A stretch of DNA of 64,000 nucleotides from Paramarasmius palmivorus (taxonomy: Eukaryota > Basidiomycota > Agaricomycetes > Agaricales > Marasmiaceae): contig JAYKXP010000046.1 in the NCBI GenBank assembly GCA_037176845.1, forward strand, positions 310,001 to 374,000, given 5' to 3'. Positions 44,851-56,727 of the stretch are shown here, piece by piece. The notes under the pieces are model-generated. The model made no database searches. It had not been told where the DNA came from and saw only the letters and a program-made list of their open reading frames with translations. Position 1 is the stretch's first letter. Every line of letters begins with the position of its first letter. A program made the translations under genes and the position numbers.

Positions 44851-45700
44851 AATGTATTTTAGCAACACTGGGACTTGTATACATTGGTCAATGTATCTAT
44901 CTTGAGAAGCTCAACAGAATCTTCCTCTGCAAAGAAAGGTATGGCGTTCGAAACGAGTAGAAATATTTCTTTTATACACAGACGCAAACCGGGATTTTGA
45001 ATCTCAAGAAACGTTTCAACGGCCTTCCCGAAGTGTGGCTTCTCATCTTCGTCCAGCCATACAGGACTTCCTTGGTTGTTTCATACGACAAAGAACTCCC
45101 CGGTATTTCGCTCTTTCACGCTTGCATTCCCCCTACCGCCGACTTTACAGACAAGATCCCCGAAGAAGCAACAGTGGATCCGATTCCAGACATGGAGGAA
45201 GACGAAGAGGAAGACTGAACATCACATTCTACAAGTCGGAAATGCCGATTGCCGAGATGATATACTTCTGGGTCCAGTTATGCGTCAAAGGCTAAACCCT
45301 TTTTACTTCGTTTATTTTGGCATTTTTGCCCAATATTCATGTCTAGGACTGCGTCTTGTAGTGTTAAAAACAGATCTACTAGTGTCATCAATCATGTGAA
45401 GACTCGATAAATAAATAATTGCCTGTCATATCTATCGCTTTCATTTAGTAGTCCCTAGAGGACTGAGAGCCAGACTTGAATGAAGTCGACATAAGGAGTT
45501 GGAAAAAGTGGGGTCGTGCGTGGGAAAGCGTTGATTCATCAGCTTGCAGCCTGCAGGCTCAAAAGTGAGCGGCGGGGAAGCAGGGCCTATGGCCGGTGTC
45601 TCTGGCAGTAGTATAATGGGTTTCAGTCAGTAAGAGTACTACAAATACATCACAGTGGCAAGTATGCAACCGCAGCTACTTTAGGCATTTAAATACTAGA
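44851..45700. other. Intergenic with an acidic open frame and repeat copy A
   Basis: 850 bp. A plus-strand open frame at 44997-45218 ends in an acidic stretch (IPDMEEDEEED) but has no recognised family or convincing start, so I leave it unassigned. Repeat copy A (45361-45540) lies here. Confidence 0.3.
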
Positions 45701-47587
45701 CTAGACCGCTACGGTTGTGGGTACAGCATTCTCCTTGATGGCCTCCATAATCTCCTTGGTAGCCAACGCATCCTCCAGGGTGGCATGAGACTTCCCTCCA
45801 GCTGCAAAGCTCTCGTATGCACGAGATACTTTCTTCCACGGAGCCTCTTCCTCTATATCCACTCTCTCCCCATTCAAGAATAGCTTGGGGTTCGAAGTCA
45901 TAAGGAGCGGCATATCATCTTCAACCCTCAAACTCCCCTTATCTCCATCAACCACCCACCATAGCCGCGAAGCACCTGCAGGCAAAGCCGCTCTAATGTG
46001 GACATTGAACGCTATGCCTTCAATGAAGAGCCCCGAAAATGCTATCTGATGCGGAGTGTCCTGCTCCACTGTCTCCCCCGTTGCCTGAGGGGTAATGGGA
46101 TCAATGACTTGTACAATGGGGTACTGGTTGATAAACAATCCAGTAGTTATGGACGCCAAATCGACAGCGCCAAAGAGGTGGCGGAGGGTGTCGATAGTGT
46201 GGCCGCCAGCTGCATCGAATAGAGTGGCACCATTAGCAGAAGAAAGGGTGTACACGCGCGAACTCAGCACGCGAGGTCCCCATACGGGGAAATCGGCAGG
46301 GTACGAGTCGATCTAAGAATCATAAGTGGGTCTGATATAGAAATTACGGACTCATTGACTCACGAAAGTTGTCGACAAGACTTTCCCGATTTTGCCAGAG
46401 TCGATAATTTCCTTGATCTATGGTGAAGAAGCGTGAGCTAAGTTGGTTGTAAGGTGACTGACTGCTTACCTTCCGCACATAACCCCCAAATCTCATTTGA
46501 AGTCCAACCAGACACCTAGTGCCGCTCCTCTTTACGGCGTCTGCCAGCTCCTGTGTCTCGCTCAAGTTCTTTCCGACAGGCCACTCGATGAATAGGTTCT
46601 TTCCAGCCTCGATGACACTCAGTGCCGCATCTTTCTGAGAGATGGAATTAACCACCACAGCAATCATGTCTGCATCACGGTCAGATGCTATCTGCGACGC
46701 AGAACCATGATAGGCTTTAACGTCGTCGTCCCCTGCACCAGCTGCTCGCTTCATCTCAGTATACTTCTGAGCGGTAGTGGCTGCCGATTTGGGGTTCGTA
46801 GTTGACACCGCGACGAGGGTGTATTGGGAAGAGACGGGCTCTTGGAAAAGTGGTGGCGCGAGAGTGTCGGAGGCCCATCCTTGAGTAGACAGACCAACGA
46901 AACCGATGCGAATGGGTTTGGAAGACATGCTTGCTCGAGACTTGATGTGGAATACAATGTTTTGGCGTGGCTTTTATAGCTTTTGAGGGCTCGGTTGGTC
47001 CCCGAGGTTTGAAGATTGAATGTTATGGCTCGAAGGCCGTTTAGCCGTTGTGAAGGTGTACTTGAATATGTGCCTCCCTGTCTGAGCTCGACCCAGACAA
47101 AAATCCGAAGGGTTGAGTTCCTGCTGAATTCAATGATACCGCTTCCATGTCAAGACAAAAATTCAAACTTACCTCGTCTGAGTCGTCAGTGTGATTGGTG
47201 TCGCAGGATGATGGAGCATTTCGACATTGAATTGAACGGCTGCCGCTCTTGGCCTGATATGAGGTCAAATAGACACGCGACTCGTCCGCTCCCGGGGCTT
47301 CACATGCTTCACATCTCATACTATTCCTCTAGTCGAATAAGAACGAAGGTTGAGTATTTAGTTGCTGGTTCTTATTGTAGGCACCGTGTCTTCCAGTGTT
47401 GAAAACCAGTCTACTAGTGCCATCAACCATTTGAAAATGCCTTGAAAATTTGCCTACCATGTCCATGATCATAATCATCACTTTCACTAGAGAATCGAGT
47501 GCCAGACTTGTATTAAATCGACAAGATGAAGAATTGAGGTAGCGGAAGAAAAAGCAGGGGCTGTGCGTGGGAAAGCGTTGATGCATC
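45361..47587. repeat. Diverged direct repeats flanking one dehydrogenase gene
   Basis: Copy A is 45361-45540 and copy B is 47396-47587, both in the same orientation. Aligned landmarks are GTGTTAAAAACAGATCTACT against GTGTTGAAAACCAGTCTACT, GAGCCAGACTTGAATGAAGT against GTGCCAGACTTGTATTAAAT, and GCGTGGGAAAGCGTTGATTC against GCGTGGGAAAGCGTTGATGC. Copy A lies 160 bp beyond the 3' end of the minus-strand dehydrogenase; copy B lies between the two divergent genes. No terminal inverted repeats or target-site duplications were noticed. Confidence 0.7.
45701..46928 (-). CDS. Gfo/Idh/MocA-family NAD(P)-dependent oxidoreductase (Gal80-like), copy 1
   Basis: Two-domain dehydrogenase that would act on a sugar or related polyol, or a Gal80-like sensor of the same fold; substrate unknown. 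The ATG at 46928 opens MSSKPIRIGFVGLSTQGWAS, a Rossmann start with GFVGLS in the position of the GxGxxG loop. Then come VSSQYTLVAVSTTNPKSAAT, DADMIAVVVNSISQKDAALS and IEAGKNLFIEWPVGKNLSET. 'EWP' stands at the place of the usual 'EKP' family motif. After two introns the second domain reads ANGATLFDAAGGHTIDTLRH, LFGAVDLASITTGLFINQYP, DTPHQIAFSGLFIEGIAFNV and RLWWVVDGDKGSLRVEDDMP, ending IKENAVPTTVAV. The GGH.ID motif holds the usual catalytic His. A TATA box lies at 46972-46977 on the minus strand. A divergent paralogue starts at 48045. Confidence 0.88.
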
Positions 47588-48044
47588 CAAGCGCTTCTCT
47601 TTGATTGAAGCTTGTAGCGCGCCATCAGCTTGGTCGGGTTTTTAAAACTTATCTCTGGCGAGATTTCTTTGACTCTCAGGTTTCAAGTACCTAATAAAGT
47701 TGCATTTCTAAAGGGTTATTACGACGATTTATAATGTTGCACTCTGGAATGATCATTCGAGTTCAACCGAATTCAACCGACCGTCGACAACGATTCTCAG
47801 AACGATTCTCAGAGTCAAACTGTTCTGTCATCTTAACTTGATGACTGATGTGCACCGGTTCAATCGGGAAATCTCTGCAGCCTTTATGCACACCAAGGAT
47901 ACGATTACCAACGACTCTAAACCTCAAGTTCGACTCGGTTAAATTGGGTCGACAATATCCAGGATTACAGAGTTTTCAAAGGGTATAAAATGGAACTAGT
48001 TTGCTGAAAATTAAATCATAACCCACCTACCAAACTCCAACATC
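46929..48044. promoter_or_regulatory. Divergent promoter between dehydrogenase paralogues
   Basis: 1.1 kb containing TATA boxes for both genes: minus strand at 46972-46977 and TATAAAA at 47984-47990 on the plus strand. Repeat copy B (47396-47587) lies in the middle. Short open frames are not supported. Confidence 0.45.
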
Positions 48045-49269
48045 ATGTCGAATAAACCTATTCGTCTCGGATTCATTGGCCTCTCTACTCATGGGTGGGC
48101 TTCTATGGCTCTTGTTCCACCTTTACTACAAGCTCCTTTATCTTCTAAATATTCACTGGTCGCGGTATCTACGAGCAATGCCGACTCTGCAGCAGCAAGC
48201 GCTCAAAAGTACACTGAGCTCAAAGCAGCTGGCAGTAGTGGTGGAGACGCTCCCGTGAAAGCATATCATGGCCCGGCATCGCAGATTGCATCTGATCCAG
48301 ATGTGGACATGATTGCCGTGGCAATCAACTCTACTTTCCAGAAGGAGGCGGCTTTGAGTGCCATCGAAGCTGGAAAGGATGTCTTCATCGAGTGGCCTGT
48401 TGGAAGGAGTCTACAAGAGACGCAGGAGCTGGCTGATGCCGCAAAGAGGAAGGGCGTTAGGAGTCTAATCGGTGCTCAGACTAGGTTGAGCGGATATGTT
48501 GATACGGTACGTTTGGTATATGGCTAGGTGCTCATGTATTGATCAACCCCACAGATCAAAGAAATAATCGACTCTGGGAAACTCGGTAAAATTGTTTCGA
48601 CCTCATTTGTATGTCAAGAGTTGTATACAACCTCTTTCTATCCTAACAAAGCTTATGTAGATCGGCTCTTACCCCCGCGAACTCCTGATGTGGGGACCCC
48701 AAGTCTCTACCTCACATGCCTACGCGCTTTCGGCCTCTAATGGAGTTACTCTTCTCGAAGTCGGAGGTGGTCATTTGATTGACATGTTCGCATACGTATT
48801 CGGGCCCATTCAACTCTCGTCCATTTCTACTGGGCTCTTCAAGAACCAATACCCTACGGCAGAACTCGTCGATCCTTCCACCAGACAACCTACCGGAGAG
48901 GTCCGTAAACAGGAAACCCCTCATCAGCTGGCGTTCTCCGGCTCGTTCGCTTCGGGTTCAGTTTTTAATGCGCATGTGCGCGGAGCGTTGCCAGCAAGCT
49001 CCACATCATTTACATGGATTATCGATGGCGAAAACGGGAGTCTGAAGGTGGAAGAGAACGCGCCATTTGTCATGTCCTCGAAGCCTGACGTGCATCTTAA
49101 CGGCGAAAAGGTCGAGATTAAGGAGGAAACCCCGTTCCAGAAGATAGCCCGTGCCTGGGAGGATTTTGCAGATGGAACGGGAAAGGCTACAACCTTGGAA
49201 GATGCGTTGAATACGAAGGAAGTTTTGGAGGAAATCAAGAAGAGCGCTGTGGCTCAAGGGTTGTGCTAG
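48045..49269 (+). CDS. Gfo/Idh/MocA-family NAD(P)-dependent oxidoreductase (Gal80-like), copy 2
   Basis: Paralogue of the gene at 45701-46928, same fold and exon plan. The ATG at 48045 opens MSNKPIRLGFIGLSTHGWAS; then come LSSKYSLVAVSTSNADSAAA, DVDMIAVAINSTFQKEAALS and IEAGKDVFIEWPVGRSLQET. A short middle exon is nearly identical in both copies (IKEIIDSGKLGKIVST here, IKEIIDSGKIGKVLST there). The second domain reads SNGVTLLEVGGGHLIDMFAY, VFGPIQLSSISTGLFKNQYP and TPHQLAFSGSFASGSVFNAH, then FTWIIDGENGSLKVEENAPF, ending IKKSAVAQGLC. The stop at 49267-49269 faces the F-box gene 92 bp away. The two proteins are clearly similar end to end but well diverged, so the duplication is not recent. EWP replaces EKP in both, which may mark a subfamily. 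Confidence 0.9.
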
Positions 49270-49361
49270 GTACAACTTACAACCATTAGCAGCAGTTGTA
49301 AATCTTTTAGATACGTGAACTAAGCATTCATTATAAACCTCTGACCTTCCGCCTTCCTTGA

Positions 49362-50534
49362 TTAGAACACCCGACAGCAAACATCGACCTCTGATGAGAA
49401 GTCTGGCGCGTACGAAACTACTTTCTCCCGTTGCCCAAGCCGAAATGTGCGCCCATCGGGCTTATCGGCGTCCTGTAGGTTGGTGATCTCGCTATAGATT
49501 TTTCGTAGGCGCATCTGCCACTTCTTGGGAACTTCATCGCTGACTATCATCTCGAGCCCTCCCAGTCCCTGGAATTGAACAGCATTGATCCATAAACGCT
49601 GCTTCCATTCTGTCTCAAAGCCTGGTCCAACTCCATGCATAACCTTCTCCCATAGCCTTTGCCAGCGAGAACAGCTCGATATGTGAGCGAGGGCGACTTG
49701 ATCAGAAGGAAGCATTCCATGTCCTGGTACGTATGGCCCAACTGGAAGAACTTCCAACTCTGAACGCGGTCCTTCGCAAATCATATCGGGTATGCAATAC
49801 TTGATGTAGTCGAGCCGAACGTCAATTGAAAATCTCGAGAGAGACATCCGAGGCTCAAGATAGGCCCGCATCGTTGAGGAGAAGAGTTCCCCGTAAATGA
49901 TAATCTGCAATGCAGCTCTGTCTGCCTCGGCGTATATCGAGGCGGGCTCTGAGACACCATCGCTCCAGAAGTTGGGAGTGTCATTCCATTGGTTCCCGGC
50001 CATTTTATCGATTTTATCGGAGAAGGGGTTGATGAGAGAAAACCTGGCGGCGTGCAGGCGCCGGATATCGTCCAGGGTTAATCCAGCTTTCTCGACGCAG
50101 AGGTCAAAAAGTCCATCGATCCCTGCATGGAATGCCTTTTGTAGCTCCGAAGTATTCTGGGGATGTTTCAGTGCCCAGTCGCTGACTTGACGCACCGTAC
50201 CAGCGATGAGAAGGTGAGGTGTAAAAAATGTAGGCGAAGATGCTGCTGCAAGGCGAAGAATGGTATTTGGACTGGTAGCCAAAAAGGCATGATATAGCGC
50301 CCTACATGTAGATGATGCTTCGGTGAAGTCTTCAATGTTCCGTACGTACAGAGGCAAAGAGCATATAACTTCGAATGGTAGATCGAGGAGCTGCATCGTG
50401 GCGGTTCCGGTAAAGGCGTGTTTCTTTTGCCGTCCCGGCAAAGCTCCGGCAAATGGTTGAGGTTCCCACGCTTGTGCGTCACACATCGAAAGTCTTTTCA
50501 GACTCAAGAATTTATTCTCGGTGCTACTAAGCAA
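49362..50534 (-). CDS. F-box-like protein, single exon
   Basis: A single open frame of 390 residues without introns, unusual in this window. After a short leader the F-box-like segment is at about residues 48-95: MQLLDLPFEVICSLPLYVRN, then DFTEASSTCRALYHAFLATS. This is the 'L..LP.E.....Y......L....S.CR.L' pattern. The rest is a predicted helical region of unknown type, including AFHAGIDGLFDLCVEKAGLT, LDYIKYCIPDMICEGPRSEL and SSCSRWQRLWEKVMHGVGPG. The C-terminus reads KKWQMRLRKIYSEITNLQDA, ending VDVCCRVF. F-box proteins choose targets for SCF ubiquitin ligases; the target here is unknown. Large F-box families are typical of Agaricomycetes. An internal in-frame ATG 16 codons downstream (MCDAQAW) could also start the protein. 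Confidence 0.65.
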   Translation of the reverse strand: MLSSTENKFLSLKRLSMCDAQAWEPQPFAGALPGRQKKHAFTGTATMQLLDLPFEVICSLPLYVRNIEDFTEASSTCRALYHAFLATSPNTILRLAAASSPTFFTPHLLIAGTVRQVSDWALKHPQNTSELQKAFHAGIDGLFDLCVEKAGLTLDDIRRLHAARFSLINPFSDKIDKMAGNQWNDTPNFWSDGVSEPASIYAEADRAALQIIIYGELFSSTMRAYLEPRMSLSRFSIDVRLDYIKYCIPDMICEGPRSELEVLPVGPYVPGHGMLPSDQVALAHISSCSRWQRLWEKVMHGVGPGFETEWKQRLWINAVQFQGLGGLEMIVSDEVPKKWQMRLRKIYSEITNLQDADKPDGRTFRLGQREKVVSYAPDFSSEVDVCCRVF

Positions 50535-50796
50535 TTACAACGTGATTAACTCGTAAAGGGCAACCAATATATATATAAATCATATACTGTTCAGCTAAAT
50601 TTGCTGTCGCATGTCAAGCATGTCAAGGATAGCGATCTGCTAGACGACTGATAGTAAACCTATACTGGCGTGGGTGCGACAAACTCGTTCAAGTCGACAG
50701 TGCTTCGGGATTCGAGTCGTTCGACATGATGCCGGACCTCCAGCGTCATGTACTCCATCATAATACTATTCCTCCTCCACCTATCCCTAAACCACC

Positions 50797-53700
50797 CTAC
50801 TTTTCTGTTGTTTTCTGGGCACTCTCAGCACGTGCAAGAGGGGCCTGCTCGTTCATGAATGCAGCTTCGTCGGCTTCTGTAACCTTCCCAATGTTATTGT
50901 ACCATGGTTTAGACCGCACAAACACCTTCCAAAGTTCGGCAGAAACAATGAATACCAAGGTCATTCCAGCGACGACGCCCCATTCCCAGTCAATTCCACG
51001 TTGATAGAAGACCTTGGTGTTCAATGTGGGAACGTAGATAGCGATAGGGACACTCGCAGAACCAAGGATGACGGACCTAAAGGGAAAAGAACACAATAGG
51101 CATTAGGAAAAGAGACCACAGTATCGTTGTAGACATACCAAAACAAGACTTGGTTACGCCACAGATCCACCCAGAAGGGTCTCCCCGGTGTCATATTGAA
51201 GAGGGGACGGTCCAAAGCCTTGAGTTCCCAAGCATAGTAAAGGATGCTGAAGATAATAGTAGCAAAGACAGTGGAACGACCACGGAAAACTGCTTCACAC
51301 ATGTCGGCGTTGTCCCCACGATTACATTCGTGTCCAAGATCGCCATTGTAGCGGCCCCAGACAACGGCAACGAACTAGAGAAGGTGCTTCAATAATGGTA
51401 CCAAAAAGAGATATTCAAGAATACTGACAGCGCACAAAGTGGTAGCCCCCATCACGAAGCCGTAGAATAGACAATCGATGATTACTGGCCAGGTGAAAAC
51501 TCCAGATTTGATACTGTGCGGAGGCCGTTTCATGACGTTTACAGAAGGCGGCTCGAGACCCAAACCGAACGCGGGAGGACTGGTTGGCATTTATTAGCAG
51601 CCGTATCAATGGCTATGAAGTGAAAACTCACCTCGATGTAATCATATTGATCCACAGAATAGCCAAAGGCGACAGGGGAAAGACCGACTTATTCGTTGTA
51701 TCCTTGAATGCCAAACCGATAACCAGGAGAATGACTTCGGCGACGTTCGTTGTCAGCAAATGTAGTACGAATCTTTGAATGTTATCGAAGATCCTGCGAC
51801 CCTCGCCAATCGCTGAACGGATAGAATCGAAGTTGTCATCAGTGAGGACTAAATCCGAAGCGTCCTTGGCCACATCGGATCCATCCATGCCCATAGCAAT
51901 ACCAACAGGAGCCAAGGAAAGCGCAGGTGCATCGTTAACACCGTCACCAGTCATGGCAAGGTATTTTCCTCGACGACGACCAGCTTCGATCATTCGCACT
52001 TTAGTCTCGGGCGAACAGCGAGCAATAACGAGGGGAAGCGCGGGCAGCTCGTCGATTTCCTTATCGGTTAGCTTGTTGAACTCCGTGGCCTGTGATTGTG
52101 TGTCAGGAAGTGCTGCAGATAATCCCAGAAACACATACAGTCATGATAGCGCCCTTCGGCGCATCGGGCTCCACAATCCTGATCTCACGCGCGATAGCAG
52201 CAGCGGTAGCAGCGTGGTCTCCAGTCAACCTAGAGTCTGATGAGAAAACGATGAGCATGCAGAGAACATGACTCACATGTGAACCGTTATGCTGGCTTCT
52301 TTGCAAGCCTTGACAGCGGCTATACTCTCCTGTCTGGGAGGATCGTAAATTCCGACTAGACCAACGAAAACGAAGTCTTTCTCGACCTCCTCTCTAGTGA
52401 ATTTGCCTAGGATATAGTCGGTTGGATCTTTGGGGACCTCCGATAATTCCGAAGCATCATCCCCCGAACTGACTTTCTTGATTTCTCCACGGATATCAAC
52501 ACGTCGGGAAGCCAATGCCAGTACACGAAGACCTTGCGCGGCGATACTTTCCATGGCTGCGAGTATCTGGGTACGCGCATTGTCGTCGAGAGGAGCAACA
52601 TCAGCAAGAGATACCTCGTCTCCTTCCTGTTGGATAAGACCCGCTGATTGGTTATTCTTGAGATAGGAAACACTAGCGTCCAAGACTCGTTCCACGGCAC
52701 CCTTGAGCAAGAAAAGGGGAAGAGTAGGATGTTCATGGTCAACATAGATGGTAGACATGCGTTTGAGGGTAGAATCGAAGGGGAATTCAGTTCGGAGGTG
52801 ATATCGTTTGGGAGTTGTGTCGCGGATTGGCTGCTCGACCTGTTTCTCGATCTGCTTTTCGTTTTCAGAGTCAACTTCTGAGTTCTCGTCTGCAGATGAT
52901 GCTGGGCCATTGGAGACCAGAGACGGACGTCCCATGCCTAATTTGTGGGCGAAAACTTGCAGTGCGATTTCAGTAGGATCACCGGTGCTAGTCCACCTGC
53001 CCTCCTTGTTCTTTCCAATTCTGTGGAAGTTTATCAGTGTTCGCAAACAATAAACGAGAGGACCATCACTCACGTAGCGACATTGCACATGGAGGCAATC
53101 GTAACGAGTTCTCTCAAACCGTCATCCATCTCCTCGGGATCAACGACAACTTCCTTCCTTGTTCCACTACGCTTGCCAGTGCCACTGATAGTTCTGGTCA
53201 GCTGAGACTCCTTAGTGCCAGGTATCTCGGCTTCCTGTGGAACTTTCTCGAACACACGCCCTTCAGGGTTCAACGCTTCGGGGCCAGACTCGACGGTCAG
53301 TTCCCGAGGGGAGGTCTCTTCAGCCGGAATCCACACTTTGCGAACGATCATCTTCCCTTGCGTCAGGGTGCCGGTCTTATCGGAACAAATGTCCCTGAAG
53401 TATGGTTAGCACAAAGGCTCTTTTGCAACTGAGGCAGAACTTACGTGACACCACCGAGGGCCTCAAGGGCGTTCAGTTTACGGACAATGACGTGCTGTTT
53501 GGCCATTCGAGTCGTTCCAGCAGACATGGTGATAGTAAGGACAGCGATCAAACTTTCTGGAATGACTGATATCGCGAGGGCGATGGCGTAGATAGCGACT
53601 TCGTTGTCGACACGGAACTTTGAAGTAGTTAGATACATCCAAAAATGTCGAGAGATTTGGGACTTACTGCTGCTACACCGAACACAATGATAGCCAGACT

Positions 53701-54843
53701 ATGAAAGAATCAGCAAAGCAGCAAGAAAAGTAAAAGGTTTCCACTCACATAACTGCAGATAGGAAAAGAATGTAGGCGAGCTTGCTCAATCTACGAAATA
53801 GTGGAAGTCAGGCACGCTCTTCAAGAAGTCGACAGCAACTCACTTGATTTGTAAAGGTGTCCCGGATCGCAATCCCAACCAGGTCATGACAGTTTCGTAC
53901 ACTCTCTTGCCCAGAGGAACGTCGCTGACATCCTCTTTCTTCTTGTTCTGCATCGCCCGAGCAATACCACCAACTTGTGTTCCCATGCCAGTTGCGACCA
54001 CCACGCCCTTTGCGCGACCCTTGACGATACTCGTGCTAGCAAACGCCATGTTCGTGCGATCACCAACAGGAACGGGAGCAGTATCACCAGCAGGAGTAAG
54101 CTCCGGCTTGATGGGGTCAATAGTCTTCTGGACTGGGAGAGCTTCACCAGTGAGAAGTGCTTCATCGGCCTCGAGATTAGCTACGGTGAGCAGCCTAAGG
54201 TCGGCGGGTACCACATCTCCGATCTTGATGTTGACGATGTCTCCGGGCACAACATGACGTGCGGGGATGCAAACAGTTTCGCCGTTACGAATGACGACAG
54301 CAGTAGGGGAAGATAGAGATCGAAGAGAGTCCATAGTCTTTTCGGCCTTATACTCTTGGATAAATCCAACGGAAACTGTTTTGGGAATGAGATTGAAACT
54401 AAGAAAGCGGTATAGTGACAGCTTACCGTTCAGAACAATGACGGCTGTGATAACAGCACCCTCGATCCAGTCTTGGACACCGTAAGATAGTGCCATGGCT
54501 GCGACGAGGACAAGAGTGAGGGCGTTGGCCATTTGACGGATGAGAACCTTGACCGCAGAGACGCCGCCTTCGCCTTGTAAAATGTTTTCTCCATATCTTA
54601 AAAATGGTTGAGTAATTAGATCCTAGAAAAAGAAAAAAATACCTACTCTTGCAATCTTTGGGCTGCATCCTCCTCCGAAAGTCCATCGTTTGGATTGGTC
54701 TTGAGTTTATGGATAATTGCTGATGCTTCTAATACATAGGCTCGTTCAGCCAGCGTCGAGGACTTGGCTGTATTTGATGGTACAGGTTTACTCGCCGAAC
54801 GAGTATACGATCGTCCATAAGTTTTTTTCGAGAAGAATCCCAT
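50797..54843 (-). CDS. ENA1: P-type ATPase, type IID (ENA-like Na+/K+/Li+ or Ca2+ exporter)
   Basis: Plasma-membrane cation pump driven by ATP. Start MGFFSKKTYGRSYTRSASKP. The cation-ATPase N-domain GLSEEDAAQRLQEYGENILQ comes next, then helices IRQMANALTLVLVAAMALSY and DWIEGAVITAVIVLN. The actuator loop has PGDIVNIKIGDVVPADLRLL and the TGEALP motif. M4 reads AISVIPESLIAVLTIT. The phosphorylation site is DKTGTLT, after LNALEALGGVTDICS. Nucleotide-binding segments include TEFPFDSTLKRMSTIYVDHE and FLLKGAVERVLDAS. The hinge has ITVHMLTGDHAATAAAIARE and YLAMTGDGVNDAPALSLAPV. The C-terminal helices (DCLFYGFVMGATTLCA; FRGRSTVFATIIFSILYYAW) match type IID pumps. The pump runs through about ten introns to 50797. 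ENA pumps support salt and alkaline tolerance and are commonly calcineurin-controlled; the substrate here is inferred. Confidence 0.92.
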
Positions 54844-56727
54844 AGTAGTCGTGAGTCGTCGCGTTCGTTTAGATGGGGTGCATCTAATGTGCCCTTGTCC
54901 AGTTCTCCGTCACATATTTAACTGTTTCGAAGTCTTGGCTGAATGGAACACAAGAGAATGTAACGAAATGTGATGTCACTTGGCTCCGTTTATCTGTACC
55001 GTTCTCCATGATCGAGAACCTGGAAAAAGCATAGAAGTGGAACGGCCAAGAACTCATCTCGCATACACTAGTTATGCCAAGGGATGGACAGGGTTTTGGG
55101 GGTTGTGAAGGATATGCGGTTGATATCGAAGAACCGGGAGTAGTGGGCGGATTGAAAATGGAGATATGGGCTCGTGTAGGTCCATCTCGTTCGAGAGACT
55201 GCTTTCGAGGGATTTTCATGAGCGATTTTTGCCGCTTGGGCCAATTTACGGCTCGTGAGGAAAAAAGGGGGAATTTGATCAGGGCCGAAGTGGCGGTGAA
55301 AAGCGGTGAAAGCTGTTTATCCTTGGGGCCAGTAGCAAACTTCGCCAAGGCTTGGCCGCGCCGGCTTATCAGAGTGCCATCAAAGCACACGGAAGGCTTT
55401 CCGCGAGTACTGCTGCGGTCTGTTCGACATATCGACATGTCATATGCCTTTTCAAAGATGGTATCGGTGGTGTAAATGTAGGCGTCATTGCATCGTCGAA
55501 AGCAACAAGCTCCAATGACGGTAGGGTACTATGCAAAAGTATGGATAACGCCTACGGTTCCTGAATGTTTCTGGAAGTCCAAGCGGCAGGTTGCGCCTGC
55601 AGCACAGTGGGCGCTCGGTATTTCATTTCGGTAATATTGCTTCAGAGCCCTTCATACTCCGATCTATCGGAGCTCGAAGAAACCGTGAGTCAGCCTTTGT
55701 ATGTAGCGACGGTCACTCGAACTAAGTTGGTCACTCACCATAATACATGAGGAAATCCTTGTAAAGATATGACGCCACTATCCTTGCAGACAGTGTTATC
55801 ACGATAGAAATTTCATCTTGTAGCACCTTGAAGTTGAATCTACAATCCTGGCATCCTACATTCCCTGATGCCCCTGATCGTTTTCGTTTTCGTCTCTGCT
55901 CGGAAAGGCGAATCGGGTCTTGGATTGTGCAAGAGAACACGAGTGCCCCACGAGCTATCACAACACATTCCCTGTCAAAATGCGATTGTTTCCCTTGGTG
56001 TCTGCGGTGCCGATATTCAAGCTTGTCCCCAGTTCTCGATTCCTTGCGGGACAACGCGTTTTCGACGAGGTTTGGACGTGGTCATGAAGACAGGATACGG
56101 AGAGTGGCAACGAGAAGACGAGCCCACCCGGGAGCAATACGTACGCCCAGGAAAGGGCCGTAGTAGGTACCCTTTGCTGAATCTCAGTAAAGCATGTCGT
56201 GTATGGATGTTGGAGCTGGGGCCCAGTTTTTCGAAAGGCAAGTTCCTGGAGACCAAGAATGGAATGAGGCATGAGCACCCTCGCTGTGTGCGGCTGCTGG
56301 GAGAAACTTCCTGCGTGCGGAAGAGTCGTTCGATGTCCGCAGGATGTTTTTGACATAGAGTTTGACCTCTTCGTGGTATGTTTTTGGCGCCTGAGACCTG
56401 ACGATCATAACAATCCTCGAAACAGCTGGAAGTCCAGGACGATATATATGTGATTAACTAGTGCAGCAAGCCTTAATCAAATGCACTTACGACAGAACTT
56501 GTTTATCTCGAAATGAGAGGGGGCCCCAATCTCTAGAGACTCGACATATTAAGGATTTGGGGCAGAACTCGATTGTATATCTTGAAGCCTACCGGGCTAT
56601 ATGTTCATAGAGAAACTCTTCCCTGACATTCTTGGGGATTCCACGTTCTGCTTGTTCAGGGCATCAGAAAGAAAACGTGACAATGTGACAGGACGCGAAC
56701 GATTCCATTTTCTTTTCGACCACCATC
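54844..56727. other. Intergenic region
   Basis: 1.9 kb between divergent ENA (minus) and PL14 (plus) genes. Open frames at 55074-55475 (plus) and 55828-56408 (both strands) lack recognisable motifs, signal peptides or consistent splicing. It presumably holds both promoters. Confidence 0.35.

Noticed and set aside
45600..45660. tRNA D-arm-like TGGCAGTAGTATAATGGG
   Set aside because: No B box follows within the right distance and no cloverleaf can be drawn.
55074..56356. Open frames between the ENA-like ATPase and PL14
   Set aside because: No motifs, no consistent splicing and overlapping frames on both strands; they look like chance frames in a promoter region.
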